A DNA stretch of 64,000 bases from positions 248,001-312,000 of the forward strand of contig CAVRWL010000002.1 in the NCBI GenBank assembly GCA_963724945.1, read 5' to 3'. The notes beneath the pieces are model-generated. The model worked only from the letters and a program-made list of their open reading frames with translations, was not told the origin of the DNA and did no database searches. A program made the position numbers and the translations under genes. The DNA is from Hyphomicrobium_A sp963724945. GTDB taxonomy: Bacteria; Pseudomonadota; Alphaproteobacteria; Rhizobiales; Hyphomicrobiaceae. This document shows positions 8,534 through 16,453 of this stretch, piece after piece; position 1 is the first letter of the stretch; every line of letters starts with the position of its first letter.

Positions 8534-8818
8534 CTACTTGCGCTCTTGGTCGCGCTGCCAATAGATGAACAGCACGGTGACAAGAGCGGTCAGCACCATC
8601 GTCGCCAGAATGTCGGTGCGATTGATGAAGGCGAGCCAGATGTCCCAGCCCTGCAGCGGCTTCCCGCGCGGCAAAAGGAAGCCGTTGCCGACGACGATCG
8701 CCAGCACGACGAACGCGGTCAGCCCAACGGCGACGGCGACCTGCAAGGATCTCTTGAATAGCCGGGGCACGGACATCTTCTTCCTGCCCGGCACCACCAG
8801 TATCGTCTTGTCAGCCAT
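8534..8818 (-). CDS. Small two-helix membrane protein
   Basis: 94 aa from ATG 8818, chosen because GGGAG precedes it; the longer frame to 8995 runs antisense into other sequence without support. A basic N-terminus (GRKKMSVPRLFKRSLQ) is followed by two hydrophobic helices, about residues 28-50 and 66-87, and a charged tail (YWQRDQERK). No family recognised. It lies between the DUF4424 and carbonic anhydrase genes, all on different transcripts. Confidence 0.65.
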   Translation of the reverse strand: MADKTILVVPGRKKMSVPRLFKRSLQVAVAVGLTAFVVLAIVVGNGFLLPRGKPLQGWDIWLAFINRTDILATMVLTALVTVLFIYWQRDQERK

Positions 8819-8912
8819 GGCAATCTCCCGTTGCTGACGTTTGAGCCTAGCCGATTCGAGCCTGACACGGGCTCGTGGCAACACTTGGCCGCTGCATAAA
8901 GGCGCGAGGTCT

Positions 8913-9575
8913 TTATACGCCGGCCATCTCCAGAAGCCCGCGCCATTCGCCGCTGACGGGGTCGTAGGCCGTAAGCTCACCCGTCTCCATGTCATAGAGC
9001 CAGCCGTGGATGTTGAGGCGGCCGGCGGCCACGCCCTCGCGCACCAGGTCGTACGTCATCAGGTTGTCGAGCTGGAACTGCACATGCGCCTTGATGGTGG
9101 CGATGAGGCGCTCCGCGTCCGGCACGCGCGCTGCCGCGATCAATCGATGCGCAGGGCGAGTGAACTCGACCCAGCGCCCCAAGTGCGCCTCGCGGTCGGG
9201 CGCGATCGGCTGCAAAAGCGCGGCGATCCCGCCACAGTGGGTGTGCCCGCACACGACGATGTCGTCGATGCCGAGGTGGCCGACCCCGTACTCGATCGCG
9301 GCCCCTACCGCATCGTCGGCGGCGTCGGCGGGGGGCACGACGTTGGCTATGTTGCGAACCTCGAACAGCTCGCCCGGGTCCGCGCTCGTGATTTGCGCCG
9401 GTACGACGCGGCTGTCGGCGCAGCCGATCCATAAGAGGCGCGGCTTCTGCTGCTTGGTCGCAAGACTCTTATAGAAGGCGCGGTCGCGCTCGAACTGCTG
9501 GCGGAAGCGCTCGTGCCCCTCGATCGCATCCTTGATGTCGAGGTCGATGCCGTGGGCATCCTTCTCGGTGGTCAC
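8913..9575 (-). CDS. Beta-carbonic anhydrase
   Basis: 220 aa. Contains the two beta-class signatures: CADSR (Cys52, Asp54) and CGHTHCGG (His111, Cys114), giving the Cys-His-Cys zinc site with the Asp-Arg dyad. Length and the C-terminal GWLYDMETGEL segment are typical of bacterial beta carbonic anhydrases. Catalyses reversible CO2 hydration in the cytoplasm. Stands alone, followed by the sensor kinase gene on the same strand 73 bp upstream. Confidence 0.96.
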   Translation of the reverse strand: MTTEKDAHGIDLDIKDAIEGHERFRQQFERDRAFYKSLATKQQKPRLLWIGCADSRVVPAQITSADPGELFEVRNIANVVPPADAADDAVGAAIEYGVGHLGIDDIVVCGHTHCGGIAALLQPIAPDREAHLGRWVEFTRPAHRLIAAARVPDAERLIATIKAHVQFQLDNLMTYDLVREGVAAGRLNIHGWLYDMETGELTAYDPVSGEWRGLLEMAGV

Positions 9576-9648
9576 GGGCTCCCTCCCTGCGCCAAAAGCC
9601 GGGCATCATCGATTGGCGGCGAGCACTTGTCCATACGAGGCTTTCGCC

Positions 9649-10998
9649 TCACGCCGCAGGCAACACGACGCGAACGCGGGCGCCGCCTTTGGGCGAGGTC
9701 TCAATGGCGATGCGTCCGCCGTGCGCCTCGACGATGGCGCGCGCGATCGCGAGCCCGAGCCCTGCTCCTCCGGTCTCGCGGCTGCGCGAGGGATCGACGC
9801 GATAGAACGGCTCGAACACGGCTGCGCGCTCGAGCGGCGGGATGCCGGGGCCGTCGTCGTCGATGAGCACGATGACATCGGAGTCGCCGCGCTCGATGCT
9901 GACGTCGGCGGCGGTACCGTAGCGCAGCGCGTTGTCGATTAGGTTGGCGTAGAGCCGGCGCAGCGCCACCGTGTCTCCCCGTACCATCGCCCGCCCGGCG
10001 GCGCCGTTGCCGAGGCTCAAGCCCGCGCCCTTGCGGTCGGCGATCAGCTGGCGCAGGAGCTCTGCGACATCGACCTCATCGCGCCGCTCCGACACGGAGG
10101 CGCCGCGCGCGAGCGCCAGCGCGTCCTCGATGAGCGCGGTCATGTCGTCGAGGTCGCCGACGGCGCGCGCGCGCTGCTCGGCCCCGGGGATCTCCTCGAT
10201 GCGCAGCCGCAGCCGCGTCAGGAACGTCTTCAAGTCGTGGGAGATTGCGCCCAAGAGCACGGTGCGTCCCTTGACCAGGCCGGCGATGCGCTCCTGCATG
10301 TCGTTGACGGTGACGATGAGGCGGCGGATCTCGGGCGCGCCTTTCGCCTCCACGGGATGGGGCACCGCGCTTTCGGCAAAGCCCGCGACCGAGCCCGCGA
10401 GCCGGCGCAAGGGTCGCGCCTCGCGCATGATGGCGATGATCGCGGCGAGCCCGACGAGCGCACCCAGCGTGCCGATCAGGAATCCCGGCGGCATGCCCCA
10501 GATACGCCGGCTGATATCGCCGCGGCTCTCGAGCACGGCATAGCCGCCGGTCGAGAGGCCGATCGCGATCTTGAGCGGCGCGCGCGAGGCGAGCCAGTAT
10601 TGGCCGAGGCGCAGCTCGCGCCAGCGCGGGCCGGCCTCGGGCGCCAGGATCGCCATAACCCGGCGCCCGCCGACCTCGGCAAAGTACGCCGCGACGACGC
10701 GCTCCACGACTGGCAGATGCCGCGCGCCGGCGCCGAGCTGCGGCGGGAGTTCTTGGAAGGAGACGCGCAAGTCGTCCGAGCTCAACGCCTTGAGCGCCGT
10801 CTCGCGCCGCTCGGGCGGGGTGTGCTCCAGCACCTCGACGATCGCGGCGGCACGCTCGGGCAGCAGCACCTGAGCGGCATCGTCGGCACCGCGCCGGCGT
10901 GCCATGTAGCCGAACCCCGCCCCGATCGCCAGCATGGCGAAGACCGCCAGCAGCACGATCGCCATCAAGCGGCCGGTGAACCCCAGGCGCCCCAGCAC
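9649..10998 (-). CDS. Sensor histidine kinase, EnvZ-like
   Basis: 449 aa from a GTG at 10998 that follows the response regulator stop by one base and has GAGGAG upstream; a GTG at 11022 inside the regulator gene is the alternative. Two membrane helices (about residues 12-30 and 155-178) bracket a periplasmic sensor domain. A HAMP-like linker follows, then the H box SHDLKTFLTRLRLR, an N box (NLIDNALRYG) and G boxes (DDGPGIP, GGAGLGLAIA). All catalytic boxes are intact. It should phosphorylate the regulator encoded upstream. The signal is not evident from neighbours. Confidence 0.93.
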   Translation of the reverse strand: MLGRLGFTGRLMAIVLLAVFAMLAIGAGFGYMARRRGADDAAQVLLPERAAAIVEVLEHTPPERRETALKALSSDDLRVSFQELPPQLGAGARHLPVVERVVAAYFAEVGGRRVMAILAPEAGPRWRELRLGQYWLASRAPLKIAIGLSTGGYAVLESRGDISRRIWGMPPGFLIGTLGALVGLAAIIAIMREARPLRRLAGSVAGFAESAVPHPVEAKGAPEIRRLIVTVNDMQERIAGLVKGRTVLLGAISHDLKTFLTRLRLRIEEIPGAEQRARAVGDLDDMTALIEDALALARGASVSERRDEVDVAELLRQLIADRKGAGLSLGNGAAGRAMVRGDTVALRRLYANLIDNALRYGTAADVSIERGDSDVIVLIDDDGPGIPPLERAAVFEPFYRVDPSRSRETGGAGLGLAIARAIVEAHGGRIAIETSPKGGARVRVVLPAA

Positions 10999-10999
10999 G

Positions 11000-11701
11000 T
11001 CAGTGCTCCTCGACGGGCGCACACAGCATGTAGCCGGCGTTGCGCACGGTCTTGATCAGCGCGTGCCCGCCCGTCTCGATCTTCTTGCGCAGGCGGCTCA
11101 CCTGTACGTCGATGGTGCGGTCGAGGGGATCGGCGCGCCGCCCGCGCGTCCAGTCCATCAGCTGCTCGCGCGAGAGCACGCGCTGCGGCCGCGTCAGAAA
11201 GCATTCCAACAGATCGAACTCGGCGCTCGTCAGCGCGATCTCGCCGTCGTGAGCGTGCACGGCCGAGCGCGCCTCCAGATCGACGAGGATGTCGCCGACC
11301 GCGAGCCGGCGGCGCGCGATGGGCTCTGGCTCGCGCCGGCGCAGGATGGCGCGGATGCGGGCTGCGAGCTCGCGCGGGTTGAACGGCTTGCCGAGATAGT
11401 CGTCGGCGCCCATCTCCAGCCCGACGATGCGGTCGATATCGTCTGAGCGCGCGGTCAGCATCAGGATCGGCACACGCGACGACGCGCGGATGCGCCGGCA
11501 CAGGCTCAAGCCGTCCTCGCCCGGCAGCATGATGTCGAGCACGATGAGGTCGGGTTCGCCGATCATCGAGCGGAAGCGGTCGAGCGCCGCGCCGCCGTCG
11601 CCCACGTCGACGCGAAAGTTCTGCCGCTGCAGGTAGTCTCGCACGAGCGTGCGGATCTCGGCGTCGTCCTCGATGACGAGGATGCGGGGGCGGTCGGACA
11701 T
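11000..11701 (-). CDS. OmpR-family response regulator
   Basis: 233 aa from ATG 11701 (an upstream ATG at 11728 is also possible; neither has a clear Shine-Dalgarno). Receiver domain with acidic pair EDD (11-13), phospho-acceptor Asp56 in LIVLDIMLPGEDG, Thr/Ser in LTARS, and Lys in YLGKPFNPRE. C-terminal winged-helix with the trans_reg_C pattern (SAEFDLLECFLTRPQRVLSR and DVQVSRLRKKIE). Overlaps the kinase start region, so the two are translationally coupled. DNA upstream (about 11778-11795) contains two GTTACA words close together, a candidate autoregulatory site, inferred only. Confidence 0.95.
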   Translation of the reverse strand: MSDRPRILVIEDDAEIRTLVRDYLQRQNFRVDVGDGGAALDRFRSMIGEPDLIVLDIMLPGEDGLSLCRRIRASSRVPILMLTARSDDIDRIVGLEMGADDYLGKPFNPRELAARIRAILRRREPEPIARRRLAVGDILVDLEARSAVHAHDGEIALTSAEFDLLECFLTRPQRVLSREQLMDWTRGRRADPLDRTIDVQVSRLRKKIETGGHALIKTVRNAGYMLCAPVEEH

Positions 11702-11892
11702 GGACGACACGGGCGATCTCGGCGACATAGCGCGTCAGCATAAAGTGCCGAACGCGCGCGGCAATTGCGCGCCCGCGCCGGTTACAAAACGTTACACCCG
11801 ACGGCGCTGACGGAAAAAGGGCGGCAAAGTCTCGATCGCACTCTCCTACCCGGCGCCGAAGACGGGCGCCGAGGACAACAGGAGATCGGATC

Positions 11893-12216
11893 ATGCATCG
11901 TAACCTTACTTCGATCCTCGCCGTCGGCACGCTCGCGTTGAGCGCGCTCGCCTCCGCCTCGACGCTGGCCGAGGCCGGCCGGGTGCGCTCGGGTGGAGGA
12001 ACGGGTCCGCACGGGCGCTCGTGGAGCTCGAACGGCAGCGGCGGCTGCTACGGCGGCAGCTGCTCCTCGCATCAGACGTTCTACGGGCCCTATGGCGGCG
12101 TCACCACGCGGTCAGGCCAGACGACCTGCGCGGACGGCACGTGCAATCACTCGGCGACGTACACCGGGCCGAACGGCGGTACGGCAACGCGCAACTCAAC
12201 CTGGTCGCGCTACTGA
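11893..12216 (+). CDS. Small secreted Gly/Ser-rich protein
   Basis: 107 aa with a clear signal peptide (LAVGTLALSALASASTLAEA) and AGGAG before the ATG. The mature part is rich in Gly, Ser and Thr with four Cys (two in GGCYGGSC, two in TTCADGTC) and two imperfect copies of an aromatic motif (TFYGPYGGVTTR and TYTGPNGGTATR). That duplication plus the Cys pairs suggests a small disulphide-bonded surface or periplasmic protein. No family recognised. Divergent from the two-component genes, so possibly one of their targets; this is a guess from position. Confidence 0.75.
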   Translation: MHRNLTSILAVGTLALSALASASTLAEAGRVRSGGGTGPHGRSWSSNGSGGCYGGSCSSHQTFYGPYGGVTTRSGQTTCADGTCNHSATYTGPNGGTATRNSTWSRY

Positions 12217-12224
12217 CCCTTCAA

Positions 12225-12255
12225 CCCCTCTCCGTCGAAAGCGGGGGGAGAGGGG
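12225..12255. repeat. CCTCTCC...GGAGAGG palindromic repeat
   Basis: Inverted repeat CCCCTCTCC (12225-12233) and GGAGAGGGG (12247-12255). A better-preserved relative of the same motif lies at 43412-43443. Short palindromes of this type recur in intergenic DNA of many alphaproteobacteria. Here it sits just after a stop codon, so it may also act in transcript termination. Confidence 0.6.
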
Positions 12256-12285
12256 GCCTACCCCTTGCGCCAAGGAGCTTCTCGC

Positions 12286-12633
12286 ATGACTGACACACCC
12301 ACGCTTTGGACCACCTTGCGCGACTTCGCCGCCGTGGTCCTCGTCTGCATCATGGGCGCGGTCGCCCTCTATGCACTCATCAATCCGCTTCGCGCCGAAG
12401 GCCTGCCGCCGCGCCCCTACGATAGCCGCGTCTACGATAACGGCGCCTACGGCGACTATGTGCCGGGTCCGCGCGCCGCCTGGACCGCATGCATCCCTGA
12501 CGTGCGCCGCTACTGCCCCAACGTGCTACCGGGCGGCGGCCGCATCCTCTCTTGCCTCGCTGGCAACAAGGACCGCCTCTCGCTCGAGTGCCACGACGCG
12601 CTCGTGCGCGCGTGGGTCTACTACCGGCGCTGA
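12286..12633 (+). CDS. Membrane-anchored cysteine-rich repeat protein
   Basis: 115 aa from ATG 12286 with AAGGAG upstream. One N-terminal transmembrane helix (FAAVVLVCIMGAVALYALI), then a Tyr/Pro-rich linker and a C-terminal module with four spaced Cys (ACIPDVRRYCPNVLPGGGRI, SCLAGN, LECHDAL). This is the cysteine-rich repeat pattern also found in Golgi glycoprotein 1-like domains and common in short rhizobial periplasmic proteins. Function unknown. Sits 15 bp before the desaturase-like gene and probably shares its transcript. Confidence 0.75.
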   Translation: MTDTPTLWTTLRDFAAVVLVCIMGAVALYALINPLRAEGLPPRPYDSRVYDNGAYGDYVPGPRAAWTACIPDVRRYCPNVLPGGGRILSCLAGNKDRLSLECHDALVRAWVYYRR

Positions 12634-12648
12634 CGGCGGGATACGGCC

Positions 12649-13488
12649 ATGCCCGAGCTGACACAGATCGCACCCGTCATGCGCCCGATGGGGGGCTTCC
12701 TGGCGCTGACGCTAATCTTGATCGCGGCGGAGTACGTCTATGCGCGCCTCTCCCATCATGATGGCGATCACGATCTCGGCGAGACGGCCGCCTCGGTCGG
12801 GGTGGCATTGGGAAACTTCGCCATCCGTATGCTCGAGGGCGGGCTCGCAGCCCTGCCCTTCGTGCTGCTCTACCACTACCGGCTGCTCGACATTCCTATG
12901 CGCGCGGCGTGGAGCTGGGTCGCGCTCTTTCTCGGCACCGAGCTTGCCTACTATTGCTTCCATCGCGCCTCTCACCGCGTGCGCTGGCTGTGGGCGACGC
13001 ACGCCGTGCACCACTCGGCGACGCATTTCAATCTGTCGGCCGCCATCCGGCTCGGCTGGACCGGGCAATTGACCGGCGCCTTCGTTTTCTTCCTGCCGCT
13101 CGCCTGGCTCGGCTTCCCGCCGCTCGCCATCGGCACGATGCTGTCGGCGGGCCTCCTCTATCAATTTTTCCTGCACACCGCGCTGCCGGTTCGCCTCGGC
13201 CCGCTCGAATGGATCCTCAACACGCCGGCGCATCACCGGGTGCACCATTCCTGCAACGAGGGTTGCCTCGACAAGAACTATGGCTCGACCCTCATCGTGT
13301 TCGACCGCCTGTTCGGCACGTTCGCCGTGCCGCCCAAGGACGAGCCGCTGCGCTTCGGCCTCAAGGGCCGGATGCCAAGCCGCAATCCTTTCGCGATCGC
13401 ACTGGGGGAATGGGGCCGCCTCTACGCTGATGCGGCCCGTGCCGCAGGCGTGCGCGCCAAGCTCAAGACCCTCTTCGGCGCTCCATGA
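12649..13488 (+). CDS. Sterol desaturase / fatty acid hydroxylase family protein
   Basis: 279 aa integral membrane protein with the family's His clusters: HRASH (near residue 107), HAVHHS (near 121) and HHRVHHSCN (near 200), which bind a di-iron centre. Several hydrophobic helices surround them. The family hydroxylates or desaturates lipids such as fatty acids, sterols or hopanoid-related substrates; the substrate here cannot be told from sequence. No lipid-biosynthesis genes are adjacent. Confidence 0.9.
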   Translation: MPELTQIAPVMRPMGGFLALTLILIAAEYVYARLSHHDGDHDLGETAASVGVALGNFAIRMLEGGLAALPFVLLYHYRLLDIPMRAAWSWVALFLGTELAYYCFHRASHRVRWLWATHAVHHSATHFNLSAAIRLGWTGQLTGAFVFFLPLAWLGFPPLAIGTMLSAGLLYQFFLHTALPVRLGPLEWILNTPAHHRVHHSCNEGCLDKNYGSTLIVFDRLFGTFAVPPKDEPLRFGLKGRMPSRNPFAIALGEWGRLYADAARAAGVRAKLKTLFGAP

Positions 13489-13654
13489 CGCGAGGCCCCT
13501 AGGCTCCGCAAAGGCAAAATAAATCGGCGCGGATGAGGTTTTTGTAAACCCATTTTAACCAAGCTTCGGGTTACGTCCCAATTCGGGCCAAATCCCTCTC
13601 CTAAGCTGCCAATCGGCAATGCTCGGAGGGCCGGGGGGCTTTGCGAGCGAGTGT

Positions 13655-14392
13655 ATGCGTACCCTGCGTAGCCTTCTGGCAGCACCAATCCTTTGCGCCG
13701 CCCTGATCGCCGGCGTCTCTATGATCTCTATTCCTGCAAGGGCCGAGGAATGGATCGGGCGCAGCGTGACGCTCGGCGGCCGCACGGTCCAGTGCCACCA
13801 TGCGCAGATCATGATCGACCGCGAGTTGCCGAGCGAAGGCGGCGCGGGCGACGACTTCGTCATCCTCAACCCAGACATGTTGAAAGAGCAGCCCAAGACG
13901 GTACGCATCTTCGTGTTCAATCATGAATGTGGGCATCTCACCGTCGGCGACAGCGAGCTCAAGGCCGACTGCTACGCGGTCGGGCGGGGGGTCGAGGAGC
14001 ATTGGCTCGACCGCAAGGGGCTCGACGAGGTGTGCCAATCCTTCGACGGCGCTCCTGAGACCTCGACCCACCCCTCGGCGGCGCGCCGATGCCGCAATCT
14101 CGACCAGTGCTACGCCAAGGCGCTCGCTAACTTGGCCGCGACCCCGCCCGCGGCGACGGCGAGCAATAAGGCTGGCCCAGCCAAGACATCCCCGGGCGCG
14201 CCGCCGGCCGCCGATGCGGTCGCCGCTGCCAGGGCGAGCGGCGCTCCCGCCGGCGAGGTGACGGCACACGGCCCGCACACGGCGATCTCCGCCTGGCGCT
14301 GCACCGATCCCCTGCACGTGAGCGCGCGCGCCAAGGACCCGATCGCGCACCTCATTGATGAGGACGCGAAGCTCTCTGCCAATTGCCGCTGA
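13655..14392 (+). CDS. Exported HExxH-motif protein (putative zinc metallopeptidase)
   Basis: 245 aa from ATG 13655; a longer frame from 13619 lacks a ribosome site and breaks the signal peptide. Signal peptide ends ARA before EEW. A gluzincin-like motif is present: FNHECGHLTVGDSELKADCY, where HECGH fits HExxH and the downstream Glu in ELKAD fits the third ligand ExxAD. Six or more Cys (QCHH, ECGH, DCYA, VCQS, RCRN, QCYA) suggest disulphides. The last third is Ala/Pro-rich and low complexity. Activity is inferred from the motif. The 166 bp upstream is AT-richer than the flanks and is probably its promoter. Confidence 0.75.
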   Translation: MRTLRSLLAAPILCAALIAGVSMISIPARAEEWIGRSVTLGGRTVQCHHAQIMIDRELPSEGGAGDDFVILNPDMLKEQPKTVRIFVFNHECGHLTVGDSELKADCYAVGRGVEEHWLDRKGLDEVCQSFDGAPETSTHPSAARRCRNLDQCYAKALANLAATPPAATASNKAGPAKTSPGAPPAADAVAAARASGAPAGEVTAHGPHTAISAWRCTDPLHVSARAKDPIAHLIDEDAKLSANCR

Positions 14393-14784
14393 CGCTCGGG
14401 ACGCAAATCTCTTAATTGCGCGGCAACATTTGCGCGCTTTTCCCCTGCTTCAATAGAAAAGTTATCCCCGCCCGGTAATTGTTTTATCGACATCCAAAAA
14501 GCATTCCGGCGATCAAAACTTTGAATTTCGCCTAAACAATTGTCCCGCGGCCTACGCAACATTTTCCCGCATTATTGTCCGCCATTTCGTTTCGATACGC
14601 AGTGGCGAATTCCGGTACAATTCCAGTCGCGATTTTTAATCGTAATTCTAATGTGTTGGCCGTTCTGGCTGAGTTCGCTTAACATGGAAATGGGCCCGTG
14701 TTATCCATAAATGCGTTGTCTGACGACCAGGAATGGGGATGTCAGACATTAATTCTGCGTGGGCGTTTTTGGAGGTTTTCCCTG
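14393..14784. other. AT-rich intergenic region with no gene seen
   Basis: 392 bp without a convincing coding frame. It is clearly lower in GC than the flanks, with several T- and A-runs (for example around 14625-14655). A frame opening at 14698 merges into the next gene but lacks a ribosome site. Most likely a long promoter and 5' leader for the secreted protein that follows; a non-coding RNA cannot be excluded. Confidence 0.5.
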
Positions 14785-15150
14785 ATGCGTAATCTACTTG
14801 GAGTTCTGGTCGCCACGGGCGTCATGGCCGGCATGGGCATGGCCGCAGCGACACCTGCCTCGGCACACGGCTGTTGCACGTACGCCAAGCGCGTGCTTTA
14901 CCGCCAGCCTGTCGATCGCGTCGTCAAAAAGGTCGTGTACGTGCGCGTCCGCGGCTACCGGACCGTGTACGCGAAGCGGCTCTATGCTTCTCGCTGCGGC
15001 TGCCGCCGGTTCTATCGCACCGTCGCCTATCGTCGCCCGGTCGCCACGGTCGTGCCGCGCGTTACCTACGTGAAGGTCCGCGCCTACCGCACGGTCGTCG
15101 GCACGCGCCTTTATCGCCGTCGTTGCTGCTGCCGCCGCTGGTGGTGGTAA
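14785..15150 (+). CDS. Secreted Arg/Tyr/Cys-rich protein with an internal duplication
   Basis: 121 aa from ATG 14785, preceded by GGAGG; the in-frame extension to 14698 is unlikely. Signal peptide MRNLLGVLVATGVMAGMGMA ends in ATPASA. The mature protein is strongly basic and consists of two imperfect repeats: one with RQPVDRVVKKVVYVRVRGYR then CGCRRF, the other with RRPVATVVPRVTYVKVRAYR then CCCRRWWW at the C-terminus. Each repeat alternates hydrophobic and basic residues like a beta-hairpin. Function unknown; a cell-surface or nucleic-acid/LPS-binding role would suit the charge but is speculation. Followed by a strong terminator. Confidence 0.75.
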   Translation: MRNLLGVLVATGVMAGMGMAAATPASAHGCCTYAKRVLYRQPVDRVVKKVVYVRVRGYRTVYAKRLYASRCGCRRFYRTVAYRRPVATVVPRVTYVKVRAYRTVVGTRLYRRRCCCRRWWW

Positions 15151-15171
15151 GCACTACCTAGCCAAGCGCCC

Positions 15172-15205
15172 AAAGGGGGGCACGGCTCACGCCGTGCCCT
15201 CTTTT
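15172..15205 (+). terminator. Rho-independent terminator
   Basis: Perfect 9-bp stem GGGCACGGC (15178-15186) with GCCGTGCCC (15191-15199), loop TCAC, followed by TCTTTT. The stem is preceded by AAAGGG, which extends pairing with the trailing T-run. Placed 27 bp after the stop of the secreted Arg/Tyr/Cys-rich protein. The next 220 bp, to the HU gene stop, hold nothing I recognise. Confidence 0.85.
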
Positions 15206-15422
15206 GGCGTTTTTCGCCGCCCAAAGGGTGGCCCGGCCTGTCCCCGCCTCGGGCGCCTTTCGACGCGGTGGGAATTTCTCCCCTAGCCGCCTCTCGTGGA
15301 TGCAGAAAGAGACGGACAACTCTCCCCGCGACAGTTCTCCAGTCATAGAAAAAGAGATAGAAAACGCCCGCACCGGCCGCACAAGGCAGCATGCGAGCGC
15401 TCTGTTTTCTCAGGCTAGCCGC

Positions 15423-15725
15423 TTAGACGGACTCTTTTAGCTCCTTGGCGGCGCGGAAAGCGACCTTCTTGGACGCCTTGATCTTGATCGGCTCGCCGGT
15501 GGCCGGATTGCGGCCCATGCGGGCGGGGCGCTTCCTGACCTGGAGCACGCCGAGACCGCCGATGCGGATTTTGTCGCCGCGCTTCAGATGCTTGGTGATC
15601 AGCGCCACCAGGTCCTCGAGCACCGCGGCAGCCTGCTTTTTCGGAATATCGTGCGCCTCCGAGAGTGCGGCCCCGATGTGGCGGAGCGTGATGGTATCGA
15701 CCTTCGGAGCGGTTTTCTCAGCCAT
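15423..15725 (-). CDS. HU-family DNA-binding protein
   Basis: 100 aa with AAGGA before the ATG. Two N-terminal helices, then the beta-arm signature of the HU/IHF family (GDKIRIGGLGVLQVRKRPAR and RNPATGEPIKIKASKKVAF). Nucleoid protein that bends or wraps DNA as a dimer. The N-terminal MAEKTAPKVDT extension is slightly longer than in E. coli HU. Stands alone between the secreted protein gene and ybgC. Confidence 0.93.
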   Translation of the reverse strand: MAEKTAPKVDTITLRHIGAALSEAHDIPKKQAAAVLEDLVALITKHLKRGDKIRIGGLGVLQVRKRPARMGRNPATGEPIKIKASKKVAFRAAKELKESV

Positions 15726-15899
15726 TGGATCCTTCCTTGAGAGAATCGATTCAGTCGGTGGATACTACATCAACCCTGCAAGCCAATGTGTCGTTCGCGC
15801 GCCGCGCACAAGCGGAATAATGACACGAATCGCCTCGGTTTTGCTGGAAAACTGCCGCCTCCTGCCCCCCGCCCGGGCAGCGCCCCTCCTCGGCGGCGG

Positions 15900-16379
15900 C
15901 TAGGTCGCCTTAGCCGATCGGCCAAACGCCTCGCGCAGAGCGCCTGAGATCCTGAGGGGCTTGCCCGAGACGGAGATGAGCACCACCGTGACCTCCGCCT
16001 CGGCCAGATGCGTCCCCTCACGCCGGACCGATTGCCCAAGCGTCAGGCTCGCCGCGCCGATGTCTTTGACGCGGGTCTCGACCTCGAGCACCTCGTCGAT
16101 GCGCGCCGGCTTCAAGAAATCGAAGCTCATGCGGCGCACGACGAAGGCCGCGGGTTCCGTTCCACCCGACCCATCGATCAGGCGGCGGTGATCGCCACCC
16201 AGAAGCCTCAGGAAATCCGAGCGCCCGCGCTCGCACCAGCGCACGTAGCTGGCGTGATAGACGAGACCGGAGAAATCCGTGTCCTCGAAGTAGACGCGCA
16301 CGGGCAGCACGTGCCGACGACCCGTGTCGCTGTCGATGAGCCGCCCGGCAAGATCGGGCCAAGTCTGCTTAGCTGTCAT
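15900..16379 (-). CDS. ybgC: Tol-Pal-associated acyl-CoA thioesterase YbgC
   Basis: 159 aa from ATG 16379; 16397 is an alternative start. Hot-dog fold thioesterase with the 4-hydroxybenzoyl-CoA thioesterase-type catalytic segment (VYFEDTDFSGLVYHASYVRW), Asp in EDTD being the catalytic residue. Hydrolyses acyl-CoA or acyl-ACP in the cytoplasm. It belongs to the tol-pal cluster but is 8.7 kb from tolQ here, the intervening DNA being filled with genes mostly unrelated to Tol. Confidence 0.93.
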   Translation of the reverse strand: MTAKQTWPDLAGRLIDSDTGRRHVLPVRVYFEDTDFSGLVYHASYVRWCERGRSDFLRLLGGDHRRLIDGSGGTEPAAFVVRRMSFDFLKPARIDEVLEVETRVKDIGAASLTLGQSVRREGTHLAEAEVTVVLISVSGKPLRISGALREAFGRSAKAT

Positions 16380-16453
16380 GAACGGAAAAGAGCGCATCCC
16401 GGCCGGGTTGTCATCTCCCCTCATGCGCGAAAAAGTCAGTGGCGAGAGGCGTC

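Noticed and set aside
12265..12285. Earlier ATG for the cysteine-rich repeat protein
   Set aside because: AAGGAG sits eight bases before ATG 12286, which also gives the better membrane helix position.
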